A DNA stretch of 64,000 nucleotides from Spirodela intermedia (Eukaryota; Streptophyta; Magnoliopsida; Alismatales; Araceae): positions 1,991,035 through 2,055,034 of the forward strand of contig LR746272.1 in the NCBI GenBank assembly GCA_902729315.2, written 5' to 3'. Shown here piece after piece: positions 12,834 to 24,991 of this stretch. Position 1 is the stretch's first letter. Each line of letters opens with the position of its first letter. Made by a program: the position numbers and the translations under genes. A model generated the notes under the pieces. It made no database searches, had not been told where the DNA came from, and was given only the letters and a program-made list of their open reading frames with translations.

Positions 12834-13614
12834 ATATAGTATTAGAGCCAATAGGTACAGTAAGAACTCAACAACTTATGTCTTCAACATCAATGGTTGA
12901 GAACTTTCCTAACAAAAGTGTTTCAACATATTCAAATATCTATGAATCACCTTTGACACAAGTAGATATTCGACTTCATGGCTGATGAATTAGTGAGGTT
13001 GTTTTTTACTTTCAAGATGGTGTACATTTTTATTTTATTATAATGGTTAATTCATCTTCACTAACGATAAAAGTTTTAGAAATACAATTTCAACTTAATG
13101 GATTCTCAATATACAAGTATTGAGAGTACAAAGATGATCTCAAAATCTAATTATATCAAGTTGAATGGACTAGACATTCATCTAAGTTGGATATGTCATA
13201 TATGTTTGATCTTATATTCGCACAATCTCAAAGTTTATATAAATGGATCATGAAAGAAGTCTATAAGTGATGATTCTACTTTCAATAGGTGGAATTCAAT
13301 AACTCCCAAGTTGTGATATGATTGCTCTCTTTAATGAAATTTAATTTTATCTGAACTCTTGGGACATTGACTAATGCTTGTAAACTAATTATGACAAGTA
13401 GCTGTAAGTTACTCTCATAAAAGTAATAATATGTATGCACACAAGACATAAATAGAACTTTAATGTTTGATGTAAGATTCTAAGTTTGTGATTGAATATG
13501 TGAGAGAGTTAAAAAGGTTATATAATTATTTTGACTGTTATAATCATGTTAATCTTGCTCACACTAATGATATGATAGTTTTTAAAAATTAGATGGAACA
13601 CTAACATCCTATTC

Positions 13615-15434
13615 TGATGTAAGATGGGGTGAGAACCCCTTGTACCTGATCAAGGAAACTCGAGACCCGGGATGGGGCAGTCAGACCGATCTGATAAGAA
13701 TGTTTGGATCCTAGACTCTAGGTCTGACCACGTAACCTAAGTACAAGCAGACGTACCAATATGCGTGATCAACCCAGGACAGCCCGAGGAAACACTCTCG
13801 GTCCACATCTGGACAGACGGCGGAACAGTCGTCGTGAGGTAGCCTACGGCTGTAACTCACGAACTGTGACGAGTCTGGCGCAGCGTCGGAAGTCACGATC
13901 CAATAACCTGTCCTATCCTGTCTACGTGCTCCTGATGGCGGTAGAGACGAGCCGAGAAAACCCTTCGAAAGATAATTAAACTTAAGTAAGAAGGGGTACG
14001 GAGCTAACCTTCAGGCTTGCGTAGCCCGGCGGGTCGTGATGGAGCGGAGATCCGACGAAGGCAGGGACGTCCGGTGAAGAGCGATGCTCAGCGTCGACGG
14101 TCGGTCCTGGTCGAGAGTCGCCATAGCCGTCGTCGTAAGGCGTGGCACGGTCGGCGTGGACGTGGGTCCGCTGGTGGGCCGAAGGGCACGCTAGCGGGCG
14201 CGGGAGGCAACCCGCGCGGCGGCCTTAGGGCACGCAGGAGCCGGCGCGCGGGGCGCGCGCGGCGGCAGCGCTTCGGCGGGAAGGCCGAGCGTCTGCGGCG
14301 CTTCGGCGGGAATGCCGAGCGTCAGCGGCGCTTCGGCGGGAAGGCCGAGCGTCGACGGTTGGGGCGGAAACCCAACCGTCGCCGGAAAGATCGGCCTCTC
14401 TGGCGGCGCCGGGAAGCGGAGCAGAGAGGAGACGATCCGGCCGACGATACCAGGGAGGGTTGAGCTCTCCTGGTCTAAGCGGCGCCGGAAACGGCGCGAC
14501 GGCGGCGGAGCGTCGGGAAACTCCGGCGGGGGCCTGTGAGGAGCTGGGACTAGTTCTGGCTCGTCGGCACGGCTGCGGGGTCTCTCCCGACGTCGGCGGC
14601 AGGTCGGCGTTCGTCGGCGAACGGCCAGCGACTGGGCGGAGCGGCGGAGGGCGGCTCCGGCGAGTTTATGGTGGAGTTCCGGAGGAAGAGGTGGCAGACG
14701 AACCAGGAGTCGAGAGACTCCGGCGGAGTGCTCGGCGACGGCTCGTAGGGAGGCGAAGCGAGCCCCTTTCGTCACGATGGCGTGACGGGGTTCCAGCAGA
14801 GGCGGCGGCGGTTGCAGCGGCAACCGCGACCGTTTCGTCCGGTGACGGCGGCGATCTCACGGGCGGCAAGGGAGATGTCCGGCGGCGGCCGTGGTCTCAG
14901 GCGGCGGCGGAATTTCTCCGGCAGCAGCGTCACGGTGAACGAAGTCCTCAGGGTATCGACGGCCTTCCTCTCCCTCCTTCCCTCCCTATTCTATGTTACG
15001 AGGAAGATGACTCACAACGATAATTTCTCTCAAAAATACGGCGCTCACTTGAGGGGGGGGTCCTACCTCCCCTTATATGGGGCCCACAAGTGGGCTAAGG
15101 GGAGGTGGGCCCACTTGAGGCCCTCAAGCCCATAAGCCACAAAAGGCTACAAAGGGGCTTATTGGGCCTCTTAAAGAGAGACCCAAACAACAACACACAC
15201 ATAGAATTGTGCCCGCAAACACACAAATGCGAGGCCCAACAAGTCAACGTGAAAGTACAAAGAAAGATACGGGTGAGCTCGAGCTCGTCGTCGTCACGGA
15301 GGTGGAATGTCGTCGTCCCGAAGGGCTAGGCCGTGTAGCGAAAGCCAAGCTCCTTTGTCTTCGCACGTCGATCAGGCTGAACTCGGATTGCCGATGTCTC
15401 CTGAGCTGATGGAGACAGGTCCCGCTCGCTATCA
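13615..15434. mobile_element. GC-rich solo LTR nested in the Copia gag region
   Basis: A 1,820-base GC-rich block interrupts the AT-rich Copia. It starts TGATGTAAGATGGGG and ends CGCTATCA, so it has TG...CA ends and a TGAT/ATCA terminal inverted repeat. It is flanked by a near-perfect 5-base duplication (TATTC at 13,610-13,614, TATTG at 15,435-15,439). These are the hallmarks of a solo LTR left by recombination of a larger, possibly Gypsy-type, element. It contains three tandem 30-base units at 14,271-14,360 and a palindrome-rich segment near 15,050-15,130. Overlapping open frames on both strands (60-210 aa, Arg/Gly/Pro-rich) follow from the high GC content and are not called as genes. Strand is undetermined. 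Confidence 0.7.
14271..14360. repeat. Three 30-base tandem units inside the solo LTR
   Basis: The unit starts CTTCGGCGGGAAGGCCGAGC. Units begin at 14,271, 14,301 and 14,331, with single-base differences (for example AAGG versus AATG). Confidence 0.9.
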
Positions 15435-15853
15435 TATTGATTTCTTAGATGGAATAAATACATAATTGAGCATTATTGGTCTTCTATGTTGAACATATAA
15501 AAGTGGCCTAGTCTTGATAAGGGCATTGCTATGATTCTTAATGATGAAACAAGTTAACACTTAGCGACAACCTTCACCTCTTTCTAGTGATTTCAATATA
15601 TCTCAAGAAAGTGGACCTTCTTAATGACACTTAGTTACAACTTGGTCATATAAAGGCTTACTAACATTACTTGTATGAGCAACCTTCAATAGGTTGCAAT
15701 CATGGACAATTTAGAGGTTGTAGGGAGTCCATCAATTAGTAGATAACAAAAAAATTTAACTTATTTTTCAGCTTTTATGGGTGAATTGACAATAGAAGAA
15801 ATATAATCCAAAAATTTAGATCTAATTTTTAATTTTCAGATGGTGGCACTTTT

Positions 15854-16036
15854 ATGAAGGTCTCCATGGTTCATTCTTTTATGTATACTTTCCAAAGAAA
15901 CCTTGCTCAAATAAATGTTAGATGCTTGAGCCTAACTCTTATATCTAATGATATTTCTTTTTGGATAATTGATTATGAGGCATTTAGTCACATGATTGAC
16001 TCATCTAGATTTTGCCTTATGTACTCCATACTATGA
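15854..16036 (+). pseudogene. Copia gag-pol protease fragment
   Basis: The frame contains DISFWIIDYEAFSHMIDSS. Copia protease normally reads W-I-I-D-S-G-A-x-x-H-M-T, so the alignment is clear, but the catalytic D-S/T-G has become D-Y-E. This is a relic of the element at 12.6-20.2 kb. Confidence 0.7.
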
Positions 16037-16864
16037 TCATAATAACTTATGACTTGTTGATGGATCTTTCTTCCTTATTATTGGTACAGGGATTGGAAGT
16101 TGCACTCTAGTAGTATCCCTATCATTAGTTCTTCATGTTCTATGCTTTCTATTGAATTTATTTTAATCAGCTTCATAATCAATGATCTAGGGTCTTTAAC
16201 AATCTTTTATAAAACACATTGTATATTTCAAGAGATTAAGACATGGAGGAGACTTAGGATTAGTAAAATATGTGATTGACTACTATTTGGAGGATAGATA
16301 GATCATAAATTATTTTGAAATGAGTTTGATGGCTGCTTCTTAGGTGTAGTTGATTATATATCTTAGAATGCTTGGTAATTTACCTATTCTCACTTTTGAA
16401 ATATTTTTTTCCTTCTAATTATAAGACTTGTAATAAGAGAAGATTAGTGTGTGATGCTTGCAAATTAACCAAACATACTAGAAACCTGTATACATATATG
16501 GTTACATATTGTTTGTATCTTTTAAAGTCATTCACTTAAATGTAAGGGGACCATGTGAAATAACCTTTATTTCTAGTCATGGTTTGTTACATTTATTGAC
16601 TGCTTTAGTAAGCATACATGGGTATATTTACTGAAATCAAAAAATAAAGTGTATATTTCCTCCAAGGCTTTTCATAATATTATTGTGACATAATTTGGAG
16701 CTCAATTTAAAATTCATCACTCTAACAATGGCATAGAATATACATCTAAAGAATTCTAAGATTACTTGTGTAATAATAATATTATTCATCAGACTACATG
16801 TGTGGTTATCTCATCTCAAAATAGAATAGCAAAGTAAAAGAATTAGTATTTTCTTGAAATCTCA

Positions 16865-17695
16865 CTTAGTATTTTCGATAAATTTTCGTAAGTTTTTGTG
16901 AAATGAGTCAATTATCCAGCTCTTCTCTGTCGGGTGACAGCCACCAGAGAGCGGCAAAGTCGCCGTTTTTTCACTCCATCGGGTGACAAGCGTCAGAGAC
17001 GATTCGACGACCCATTTCATTGATCTCTAGACTTTGCAAGGAGATCTAGAGATTGCCCACGTCGTCTTTGTCCAAGGAGAGCCTTCGAGGCCGTGGACAT
17101 TACACGATGATCCTCCTGAACGCTCAAGATTTTGATGCATCACTGATGCATCGCCGCCGTGACGCCGGGACTCTATTTTCCTTTTTTCGACTTAATTTTT
17201 GCTTTATTTAGTAATAATTTGTGTGATTTAAATTTACTAAGATATACTTCATTCAATTACGATTCTTTTGACTTTTACAGATCTTAATTTGATCAATTAA
17301 ATTATCTGTAATCATTTACGTAAGAATTACTGGGTGGAACTCTATTTTTGCTTGATTCACGTTCGCCGAGCAGTGACGTCATCCTGACGTCCGCACCCTT
17401 ATTTTTCTTTTTCGTAAATTTTAAATATATTTCATTTTCATTTTCTAGTGTAAAATTTATAAAAAATAATATTCTTTGAAACCAATTCTGAATAATTATC
17501 TGATATTATATTACATCTTTGTGATCGACTTGGAAAATTATCATTATTTGTGGAAGTTTTATTGAATTATAATTGATATATTTGTTTAGAAATACTTCTA
17601 AATATCTGAAAATTCATATTTTCTAGTTTTATAAATTTTAAATTTACGTGATTTACTATATAACGACTAAGTCACGTCAGATACTCTATCACACT
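16865..17695. mobile_element. Second insertion in the Copia integrase region (unclassified)
   Basis: Integrase-like sequence stops near 16,865 and Copia-like sequence resumes near 17,700 (frame containing C-P-I-E-K-K-V-F-I). About 830 bases between are unrelated to Copia. They include a moderately GC-rich stretch at 16,940-17,170 and a repeated GACGTCATCCTGACGTC block near 17,375. This may be another LTR fragment with an associated deletion. Ends and target duplication were not resolved. Confidence 0.4.
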
Positions 17696-19918
17696 ACCAA
17701 GTTACAAGTGTTGGTGTCCAATTGAGAAGAAAGTGTTTATTAATATGAATATTATATTTAGAAGATATAAATTTTTCTATGGATCCTCATATTCAATTTC
17801 TCCCACTACATAGTGATGAAAAATAAGGAGAGCAAGAGATGCTCTAAAAAATAAATCTCCTATTCCTCACATAATTTATGATAAGGTTAAGAAGAGTGTT
17901 GATTTTCAAGGGGAGAGTTTATCACAACAAGAGGCATCAGCATTATGAGCTCACTACTATTCACTAAAGCTTGTTCAACATTCTTCAAATGTCAAAGTAC
18001 CCCTCAAAGTTACAATAACTTCATCATTATCTATTACCTCTTCTAAAAACATGTGATTCTCATCATTAGTCAAGTAATCCTTCTATTCTAGAAAATGATG
18101 ATCTACAAATTCTTATAACTCTATGAAAATCTACTTGTTATGTTGCTATTACTACGAATTTCAAAGAGGGTATAGGATATAAATATAGCATTGTCAATTT
18201 TTTGTCTTATGAATCACTATCTCCATCCCATTAAAGTTTTATTATATCATTATCCACAATTTTCATACCTATAGGTTTGAAAATGACATTACAAGATGAA
18301 AGTGGAAGAAAGTTATGAATGAAAAATACAAACACTTGAGAAAAATTAAACTTGAGGGCTTAACTTTTTACCAGCTGGTAAAAAAGTTTTAAGTTGTAAG
18401 TGAATTTTTTTCATTGAACAAACATTAGAAGATATTGTTATTCGATATAAAATTCACTTAGTTGTAAAATGATATGTACAAATATATGACATTGATTACA
18501 AAGAAATATTTGTACCAATTAATATGATGAATTCAATAAAAACTCTTATATCATATGGTGTTAATAGTGATTAGGATCTTTTTCAGCTTGATGTAAAAAA
18601 TACATTTTTATAAGGGACCTTCAAGGGAAGGTATATATGAAATCCCACTTAGTTTTTTTACTACCAAAGTAGTTGAAAAGGTGTGCCACTTAAACCAATC
18701 ACTTTATGACCTTAAATAATCTACTTAAGAATAGTTTGGTTATTTTAGAAAACGTATTATGAAAATGAGTTATAAATAGAATAATAGTGATCATATCTTG
18801 TTTTCTGAAATTATTTTAATCATATACGTCGAAAATATTGTGATTACTAGAGTTGATATTAGAGAAATTAATAAGTTGAAGGTCCAATTGAGTTAGACTT
18901 TTGAGGTAAAGTATCGTAGATAATTAAAGTACTTTCTTGAAATTGAAGTCTCTTGATCTTGGAAAGAAATATTTTTCTCTCAAAGAAAATACAATTAAAT
19001 CTCTTTGTGGAGGCTGGTACATTGGGTTATAGACCTGTCAATACTCTTATAGAAAAAAATCATCACTTCTCAAGTGACAATAGAGAAGAAATTAATAAAC
19101 TAAAATTTCAATGACTTTCAAGTATTTGTTGAGACATGTCTTATACTATCAGTATAATTAGTTGATTTACGCATGACCCTCATTGTACTCATACTAATGT
19201 TGTAATTCTTATACTTAAATATCTCAAAATATGTTCAAGCCATGGTCTTCTTTATTTTGTTCATAGAAACCTTGAAATAGAATGCAAATTAGGTTGGATC
19301 TATAGATAACATGAAATTAACTTCAAAGCATTATACATTTTTCAGGGTAGAAATATGGTCAAATGGAGAAATAAAAAACAAAGAATGGTTGCCCCTTCTA
19401 CAATTGAAGTAGAATTCCAAGCAATGGCACAAGGTATTTTCAATGTTTTAAGATTCTGAATCTTCTAAAATTGGGACTTTTAACTTCATCTCCTCCCATA
19501 TTACATTGTGACAACAAGGCATTAGTTAACTTGTTAATAATCAAGTTTATTATGACCCAAAAAAAGTTATAGAAATTGACTGACATTTTATGAAAACAAA
19601 ATTTGACTCCAGCCTTATTAACTTATCATAGATGAATTTAGCAAATCAACTAGTAGATATAGTAACCAAGGGCTTGAGTTCTCATCTTTCTTATTCATTC
19701 ATCGCAAAATGTGACTTCATGACTTATTTAATTCTTATGAAGAAGCATAGAAATATTCTACTTGATTCTTAAAAATTTAGTTGGATCTCCCAAATAATAA
19801 TTTTTACTTTTTTGTTTGTCCTTTCTTGTTAGTACCTCATAATAGAATGTGCTAAGTTGTCAAGTTTCTTATTTTCTATCAAGATGACTATTTATTACAA
19901 TTTAACTTGAAGGGTGAG

Positions 19919-20201
19919 TGTTGGATGCATTATTAGGGTTATGGGCATATTGTCAAGAGTACTTTGGATATATTATATGATCTCCCTTCTAAAAGATAAC
20001 TAATGAGGGAAAAATAGTTATGAACACCTACAGCCAAAAGGGGGAGGGATTTTCATTTTTTTCTTCCACATCCATGCTTCCTCTCCATGTTCACGAACCT
20101 CACCTCACTCTTCCCTATTTCTTCTCACTACAATGAGCACATCCCACTCACTCCTTCCACCTGCACTTCCTCTTTCCCCACTTTTTATTTCTTATTGTCC
20201 A
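19919..20201 (+). repeat. Right LTR of the Copia element
   Basis: Starts TGTTGGATGCATTATTAGGG directly after a purine-rich tract and ends near TTGTCCA. It is homologous to 12,589-12,833 but longer by several small insertions. Confidence 0.75.
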
Positions 20202-22550
20202 ACTAAGATAAAACCATCATGATCATCATGAGAACCCACTTGAGTCCTCCCTCTCTTGGACATTAATAAGCAACGAGCCTCCAAGGTTTGACAAAGAATC
20301 AAAACGGTTATACATCATTCACCTTTTTTCATTATTTCTCTCAAGTCATTTTGAAATTATCAATTGTCTAATCACTTCTTTTCATCTTCTATAAATTCCT
20401 TTTTTCTGGTAACAATTTACCTCACTATAAGTTTACAGATAACATTTGATTCTAAACAAAATGAAAATTTTCTAATACTTCACGTCTTATATTTTTGTAG
20501 ATAATTTAATCAAAAATAAAATATAAAGTGTATACAGTCTTCAACAAATTATAGTGATTCTTCATTGAAGTAGTTCTACTTTGTGGTGGAAGCATAGTCC
20601 TATGACTGCCAGGTTTTCATCTTCTTGTGCTTAAGATGGTAGCCCAACGGATATGGGATGATCAAAGGCAAAGTGAAGAGACTAGGTGTAGATGACCTAA
20701 ATTCAGTCACAATCTGCACGTTGAAATCTCGATCGCTGAATCTGTTCTCTCACTGTTGAAAGATTCTTTGATGATGTCATTTGCTGAGAGAATTATTCGT
20801 TGGTCGTACCAAGTAGGGGATGGTTTGGCCACGCAGACAATTAATGGGTTCATGTGGAGTAGGATCCCAATGCCCCCATGGTACTTTAACTTAAGAAGAG
20901 AATATGCTCCTTCTCCCTTCCCCTCCATCACGCATTGTTATCACTTGGAGAGATACAGAATGGCCTCCATCCTGCTCTCACTCTTCGAGAACGATGAATG
21001 GAGGGCTGATGACGTTGCGTCCTCCTCTATACCCCCTGAGATTTGGTTTGAAGCTCATCGACCCTTGTTGGGGTGTCACAAACTCATTTACTGATATTCA
21101 GGTTCTGCAGAAAACGAGTTCGGCTGAGTTTGTGAGCTGCTGCCCAGATGAGATCTTGATGTGGCTTATATAATGAGAGTAGTGGTACCATCGTTTGCCT
21201 GAGGCAATCCCCTTAACGCTCATACATCCTAGCACATAGCTATCCTCGCCTGGCATCCCTGCGACAACGACATGCTTCGTCAGTTCATACAACGGTGAAG
21301 ATGCGCACGGACCTTCTCAGTGGTAGTTGATGATTGAGATGGACCCCAGGAAGCTCCTCCTGAGGGACAATTGATGAAAAATCAGCAAAAACCCAGAAGA
21401 GTGTGAATTCGGTTCTCGATCATTGCTAAATTTTCAGCCGAAATGTGATGGGATCAGAGATCATGACTCCTTCAAAGGAGAGAGGTCCTCACATAAATAA
21501 AATATTTTTGATTGGCCCAATATTTTTTATTTTTTTATTAACCGCTCTCTCTCTCTCTCTCTCTCTCTATCGATCGCTCTACATACACACATATCTATGT
21601 ATTCTATTCATCATACCAACCAAGAAAATATAAACTTGATTCGTAGAGTTGCACGGAGGGTATCCCCGAGCATAAAACAAGTTGAAAACTGATGGCATTG
21701 ACCAACTCCATACCAATCCGAGGCAAGCAGAGTACGGACATTCACTTTGGCTCTTTCCTAATGTACGTCCTGAAAACGTCTTTGACAAGTCGGTTTTAAC
21801 TCTCACTTAATCTCGGGCTAGTTTTAGAGAAAGCTCAAGCCTACAACTTACATTGTTTTTTCAAAGTGGCTATTCTTCTCAGAATATTAAATGCTCAATA
21901 TCTTTACTACGATGAAAATACCCATCAAGGTGACAAAATTTTTGCCTCGGCCTGGACGCTTGGGAGAAATCTCCCGGCAACCCGACCCCTGCCATTCAAA
22001 GTGGGCTACAATTCCAACTTGTGAAAACAGCCACCTAATTAGCAGATCAGAAGAGGGGCGATGGGGTTACTGTCGTTATTTATTACTATGCGCCCATCCG
22101 CTATGTAAAAGCGTATTGATCTTCCTCGTCACCTTCTTTTTACCAATTCTACATTATTGAAAGGCTATCTATTACGAACTGCTTATCATCTCTAAAAGAA
22201 AAACATGATGCCTGTCGTTCTTGTTAAATAAAAAAAATTCGTGGATAGTAGCCGACACGCTACATATCTGCTTTTCAAAACATTGACTTTTGCTCCGTTC
22301 ACGCGTCCTTGAAGGAGACTCACTCGTAATCGCCTCTGGCAAAGCATTGGGCCCACTTGATCAGAAGTATAGTATGGAAAATGCCATAGCACACATCGGT
22401 CGGAGATATTTAATTATATCTGTGGAGAACATATGGTGGACACAGTACACAGCCTAAACACACCGCTGTGATCACCAGACGATTTACTATACACACCGCA
22501 AGTCTCAACTCTTAACAAGTCCAGTAGAAAAGCCGGGCAGAAGCCACCGA
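20202..22550. other. Intergenic region between Copia and PLAC8 copy B
   Basis: 20.2-20.55 kb is AT-rich. 20.57-21.45 kb has a more genic composition, with several 60-110 residue frames on both strands, none recognised or with convincing splice structure. A (TC)n run lies at 21,544-21,569. 21.6-22.4 kb holds nothing I recognise. The last 80 bases are the 3' flank shared with PLAC8 copy A. Confidence 0.4.
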
Positions 22551-23662
22551 TCAACCAGTCATTGTCTGATTCACTGGAGGCGTCATGGCCACTCCTCGAT
22601 TTCTCGCCATGTTCGCATGCCAACCTGCGGTAACATGGAAGAAATCTCTTGACCAATCTAGAACCCTTATCCCTAGAGATAAATTCTTTTAAATGTCGCC
22701 CAGAATCAGCAGCTAGAGTACGAAGCCTAGGCTTCGTAGAGCAGTCTCTGCACTCACCTATTTCGGGGTCGAAGCCCCTGTTGCGCAGCTCTCTGTACTC
22801 CTGGCAGAGGGCGCAACACTCGAAGAGGCAGTGCACCGCCCAGTCCGGCGCCGGCGTCTCAACGAGGTCGAACTTGGCTCGCAGCCTCGAGCGGTACCCG
22901 CACGATATCAGGCACGGCATCCCGATCAGGAAGGCCACGCAACCGTACATCGCTCCGTTCGTGCTGCATGCTGCAGAATCAGAACAGAAACCTAGTTAGA
23001 GAACCCGAGCGGAAGTTTAACTCCTGGGGAGAAATCGGCGCCGTTGACTTTTTTCACGTACTCGAACGGCCTTCGTCGATGATCTCTGCGATTTGTCCGA
23101 AGGTGAAGCATGGCAGCAACAACGTCATGACAGCTGCCAGGAGTTTCCGAAGAGCAGAAGAGCGTGTGAGTTTTCTCTTGTACAGAGAAGAAGAGAAGAT
23201 GTTTTACGGAAGGGAGAAGGGAGAGTCATTACCATTCGTGGGATCCTCCATACAATCGAAGATACCAGTCGTCCAAGGCGAGCTCCCCTGCGGGACGAAC
23301 CCCCCCGGCGTCAGCGGAGGAGGACGCTGGACCGGGTATCCCGGTGAAGGAGCAGGAGCCATGGAAGCGTGCTGCTGGAACGCCGGTGCCGGAGGATAAT
23401 TCTCTGGTGGGAACTTCACGGGCACCGAACCGGGATTTCCCGCGTACCCGGGAAGCTGCTGCACGGCTGGAGGGAAGGCTACGGGCATGGATGGAGGAGG
23501 ATACGTGGTGGCGTCTCTCGGCGGAGGGTAGGCGGCGCTGCTTGGCGGCGGGTAGGCGGCAGTGCTTGGTGTCATGTAGGCAGCGTTGATCGGCGGGTAG
23601 GTTTCTGGCTGTGCGTATCCAGGAGGGCTAGCGGGAGGGGTTTCAAATGCGGGCTTTCCCAT
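22551..23662 (-). CDS. PLAC8 / cell number regulator (PCR-like) protein, copy B
   Basis: Four exons on the minus strand: 23662-23233, 23133-23062, 22970-22758 and 22624-22551, giving 262 residues. Exons 2-4 have exactly the same lengths as in copy A (72, 213 and 74 nt) and the same phases. The Pro/Tyr-rich head is 59 residues shorter than in copy A, through fewer YPPP/NPxYQ repeat units. The PLAC8 core reads LPCFTFGQIAEIIDEG, YGCVAFLIGMPCLISCGY, then CLFECCALCQEYREL and GFDPEIGW, ending NQTMTG. This copy keeps more cysteines before CALCQEYREL than copy A (CLFECC versus FILEPC). The family acts at the plasma membrane in organ-size control or cation transport; which applies here is not shown. 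Intron 2 is nearly identical to that of copy A. Confidence 0.9.
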
Positions 23663-23710
23663 CTTCTACTTTCTCTTTGGGTTTTGCTGTGGGTTGCTTC
23701 GGAATGTCAA

Positions 23711-23719
23711 TCTATATAG
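23711..23719 (-). promoter_or_regulatory. TATA box of PLAC8 copy B
   Basis: CTATATAGA on the minus strand about 50 bases upstream of the start codon, at the same relative place as in copy A. Confidence 0.55.
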
Positions 23720-24310
23720 CAGCGGGAACGAGGTAGGGGATGGCCCGCTGTGACGCTTATGGCGGCAACTAGGGCACGCACACCCGGTGGTGGTGGGCTC
23801 TTAGCAGTAGAGAGAAGACAAGTTCAACGCGGAAGGCAAGTCTGGGGAGCGTTCGTGAAGTGATGGCGGCATCTTGCAAAAGTCAATCGCAGCCAATAGT
23901 AAAAGGAATGAGAGAAATTGGAAGAGGACGCCGCTGGGGTGTGTTCATCTAAGTAGTAAATATGTGAAAGGTTTGACCCGTGGATTCGGGGGAGGGGTGG
24001 ATGGTGGACCCCGTGGACTGGGTCCTTCCAGATGGAGATGACGAGGGATGCCGGTGGACTTCGCCGCTTCTGCAGATCCACTCACCCGTCGTTCTAAATT
24101 GGGCCCCCGTCTTCTTAGTGAGCTTGATCACTGTTTGCTGCTTATGAGTGGCCCAGTAGAAAAGGTTCATTAGAAAAGTTGAGGCCTTTCAGAAGAAAGG
24201 TTCTTCCTATGCTGTAACTCCGAGATTAGCCACCTTCCCTCTCTCTCTCTCTCTCTCTCGAACGTCGTTCATTAATGGCGCCGGTTTTTCTGTGACAGAT
24301 CTTCGGAGCA
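23720..24310. other. Promoter-side spacer upstream of PLAC8 copy B
   Basis: No gene supported. It ends in a (TC)n run at about 24,239-24,260, then a pyrimidine tract and CTGTGACAG that could be a 3' splice site for the exon candidate at 24,311. Confidence 0.3.
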
Positions 24311-24454
24311 ATGGCTATTGCTGCCTCCAACTTGAAGATTCTACGGACAAGAATTTTATTTCTGACAGAACCATTAAAAGCCCTTCCATTTTCCTGGCCC
24401 AAAGAGTCAAAACAGACTTTGGTCAACGCTCTTGTTACCTCTCTTCCCCCTCAG
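24311..24454 (+). CDS. Possible first coding exon of an unidentified gene
   Basis: The ATG at 24,311 follows a good 3' splice site (TTTTTCTGTGACAG). It opens a 48-codon frame beginning MAIAASNLKILRTRI and ending LVTSLPPQ, immediately followed by a consensus donor (CAG then GTATGC). The Ala/Ser/basic start could suit an organelle transit peptide. No convincing second exon was found before the transporter gene at 24,992, so this may be the remnant of a truncated gene or a false exon. Function unknown. Confidence 0.3.
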
Positions 24455-24991
24455 GTATGCACAATTTCCACGTAAACTATCATTATTATTAAAATATTTC
24501 GAAACTATTATTTACAAAAAAGAACCTAAAAAGGGCAAATGATCCTCCCTCACTGTTGGGGATCTGCACTAGAATAATATTCAATTTACAAAAGAGTAGC
24601 AACATCTCTCCTCCCAGCATTGGAGACGACTATCTCCCGATAACTGGCACGAATCTTCAGCTAATACTTCTATTTCTCTTTCCTGCAAACAATGTCCGTA
24701 AAACCCACATGTTATACCTGAAAAGACTGCGCAGGTTCTCCCTTCAGATACTGGGAAAGTTTGACTTTCACGTTACCTTGAACAGATTGCAGCAGCAGCA
24801 GCAGCAGATGGGTCTCAATAAATATCTATACATAGAAATACATGTAACATATACTCTGGGATATGTGTTAGTAGTTTCTCATATTTATGCCGGTCATAAT
24901 TTGCCCATCCTGTGAGAAGGCAACGACCATTAGAGACCGTGGATCCTGGAGATGGAAGAAGAACTATAAAATCGTATAGTTCAGGAGGAGC
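24455..24991. other. Spacer with a short CAG repeat
   Basis: A plus-strand frame of 119 codons (24,556-24,915) contains six tandem CAG/Gln codons at 24,790-24,807 but no recognisable domain. The stretch lies just 3' of the minus-strand transporter gene. Nothing else is seen. Confidence 0.35.

Larger units (their letters stand above)
12589..20201 (+). mobile_element. Old Ty1/copia LTR retrotransposon, decayed
   Basis: Two diverged direct repeats flank it: 12,589-12,833 (TGTTAGATGTATTAG...) and 19,919-20,201 (TGTTGGATGCATTAT...). They share blocks such as GTACTTTG, CTCCCTT and CTCACTACAA. A degenerate primer-binding site (TAGTATTAGAGCC, resembling the initiator-Met type TGGTATCAGAGC) follows the left LTR, and a purine-rich tract (GAAGGGTGAG) precedes the right one. 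Broken frames appear in Copia order: gag (near 12,880 and 13,140-13,260), protease (about 15,950-16,010, active-site aspartate context altered), integrase (about 16,690-16,860), reverse transcriptase (about 18,580-18,800, LFQLDVKNTFL) and RNase H (about 19,330-19,720, MVKWRNKKQ). Stops and frameshifts throughout make it inactive. No matching target-site duplication was found. Confidence 0.85.

Noticed and set aside
14017-15023. Overlapping open frames of 75-210 residues on both strands
   Set aside because: They lie wholly inside the GC-rich solo LTR, overlap each other on both strands, are Arg/Gly/Pro-rich and show no domain.
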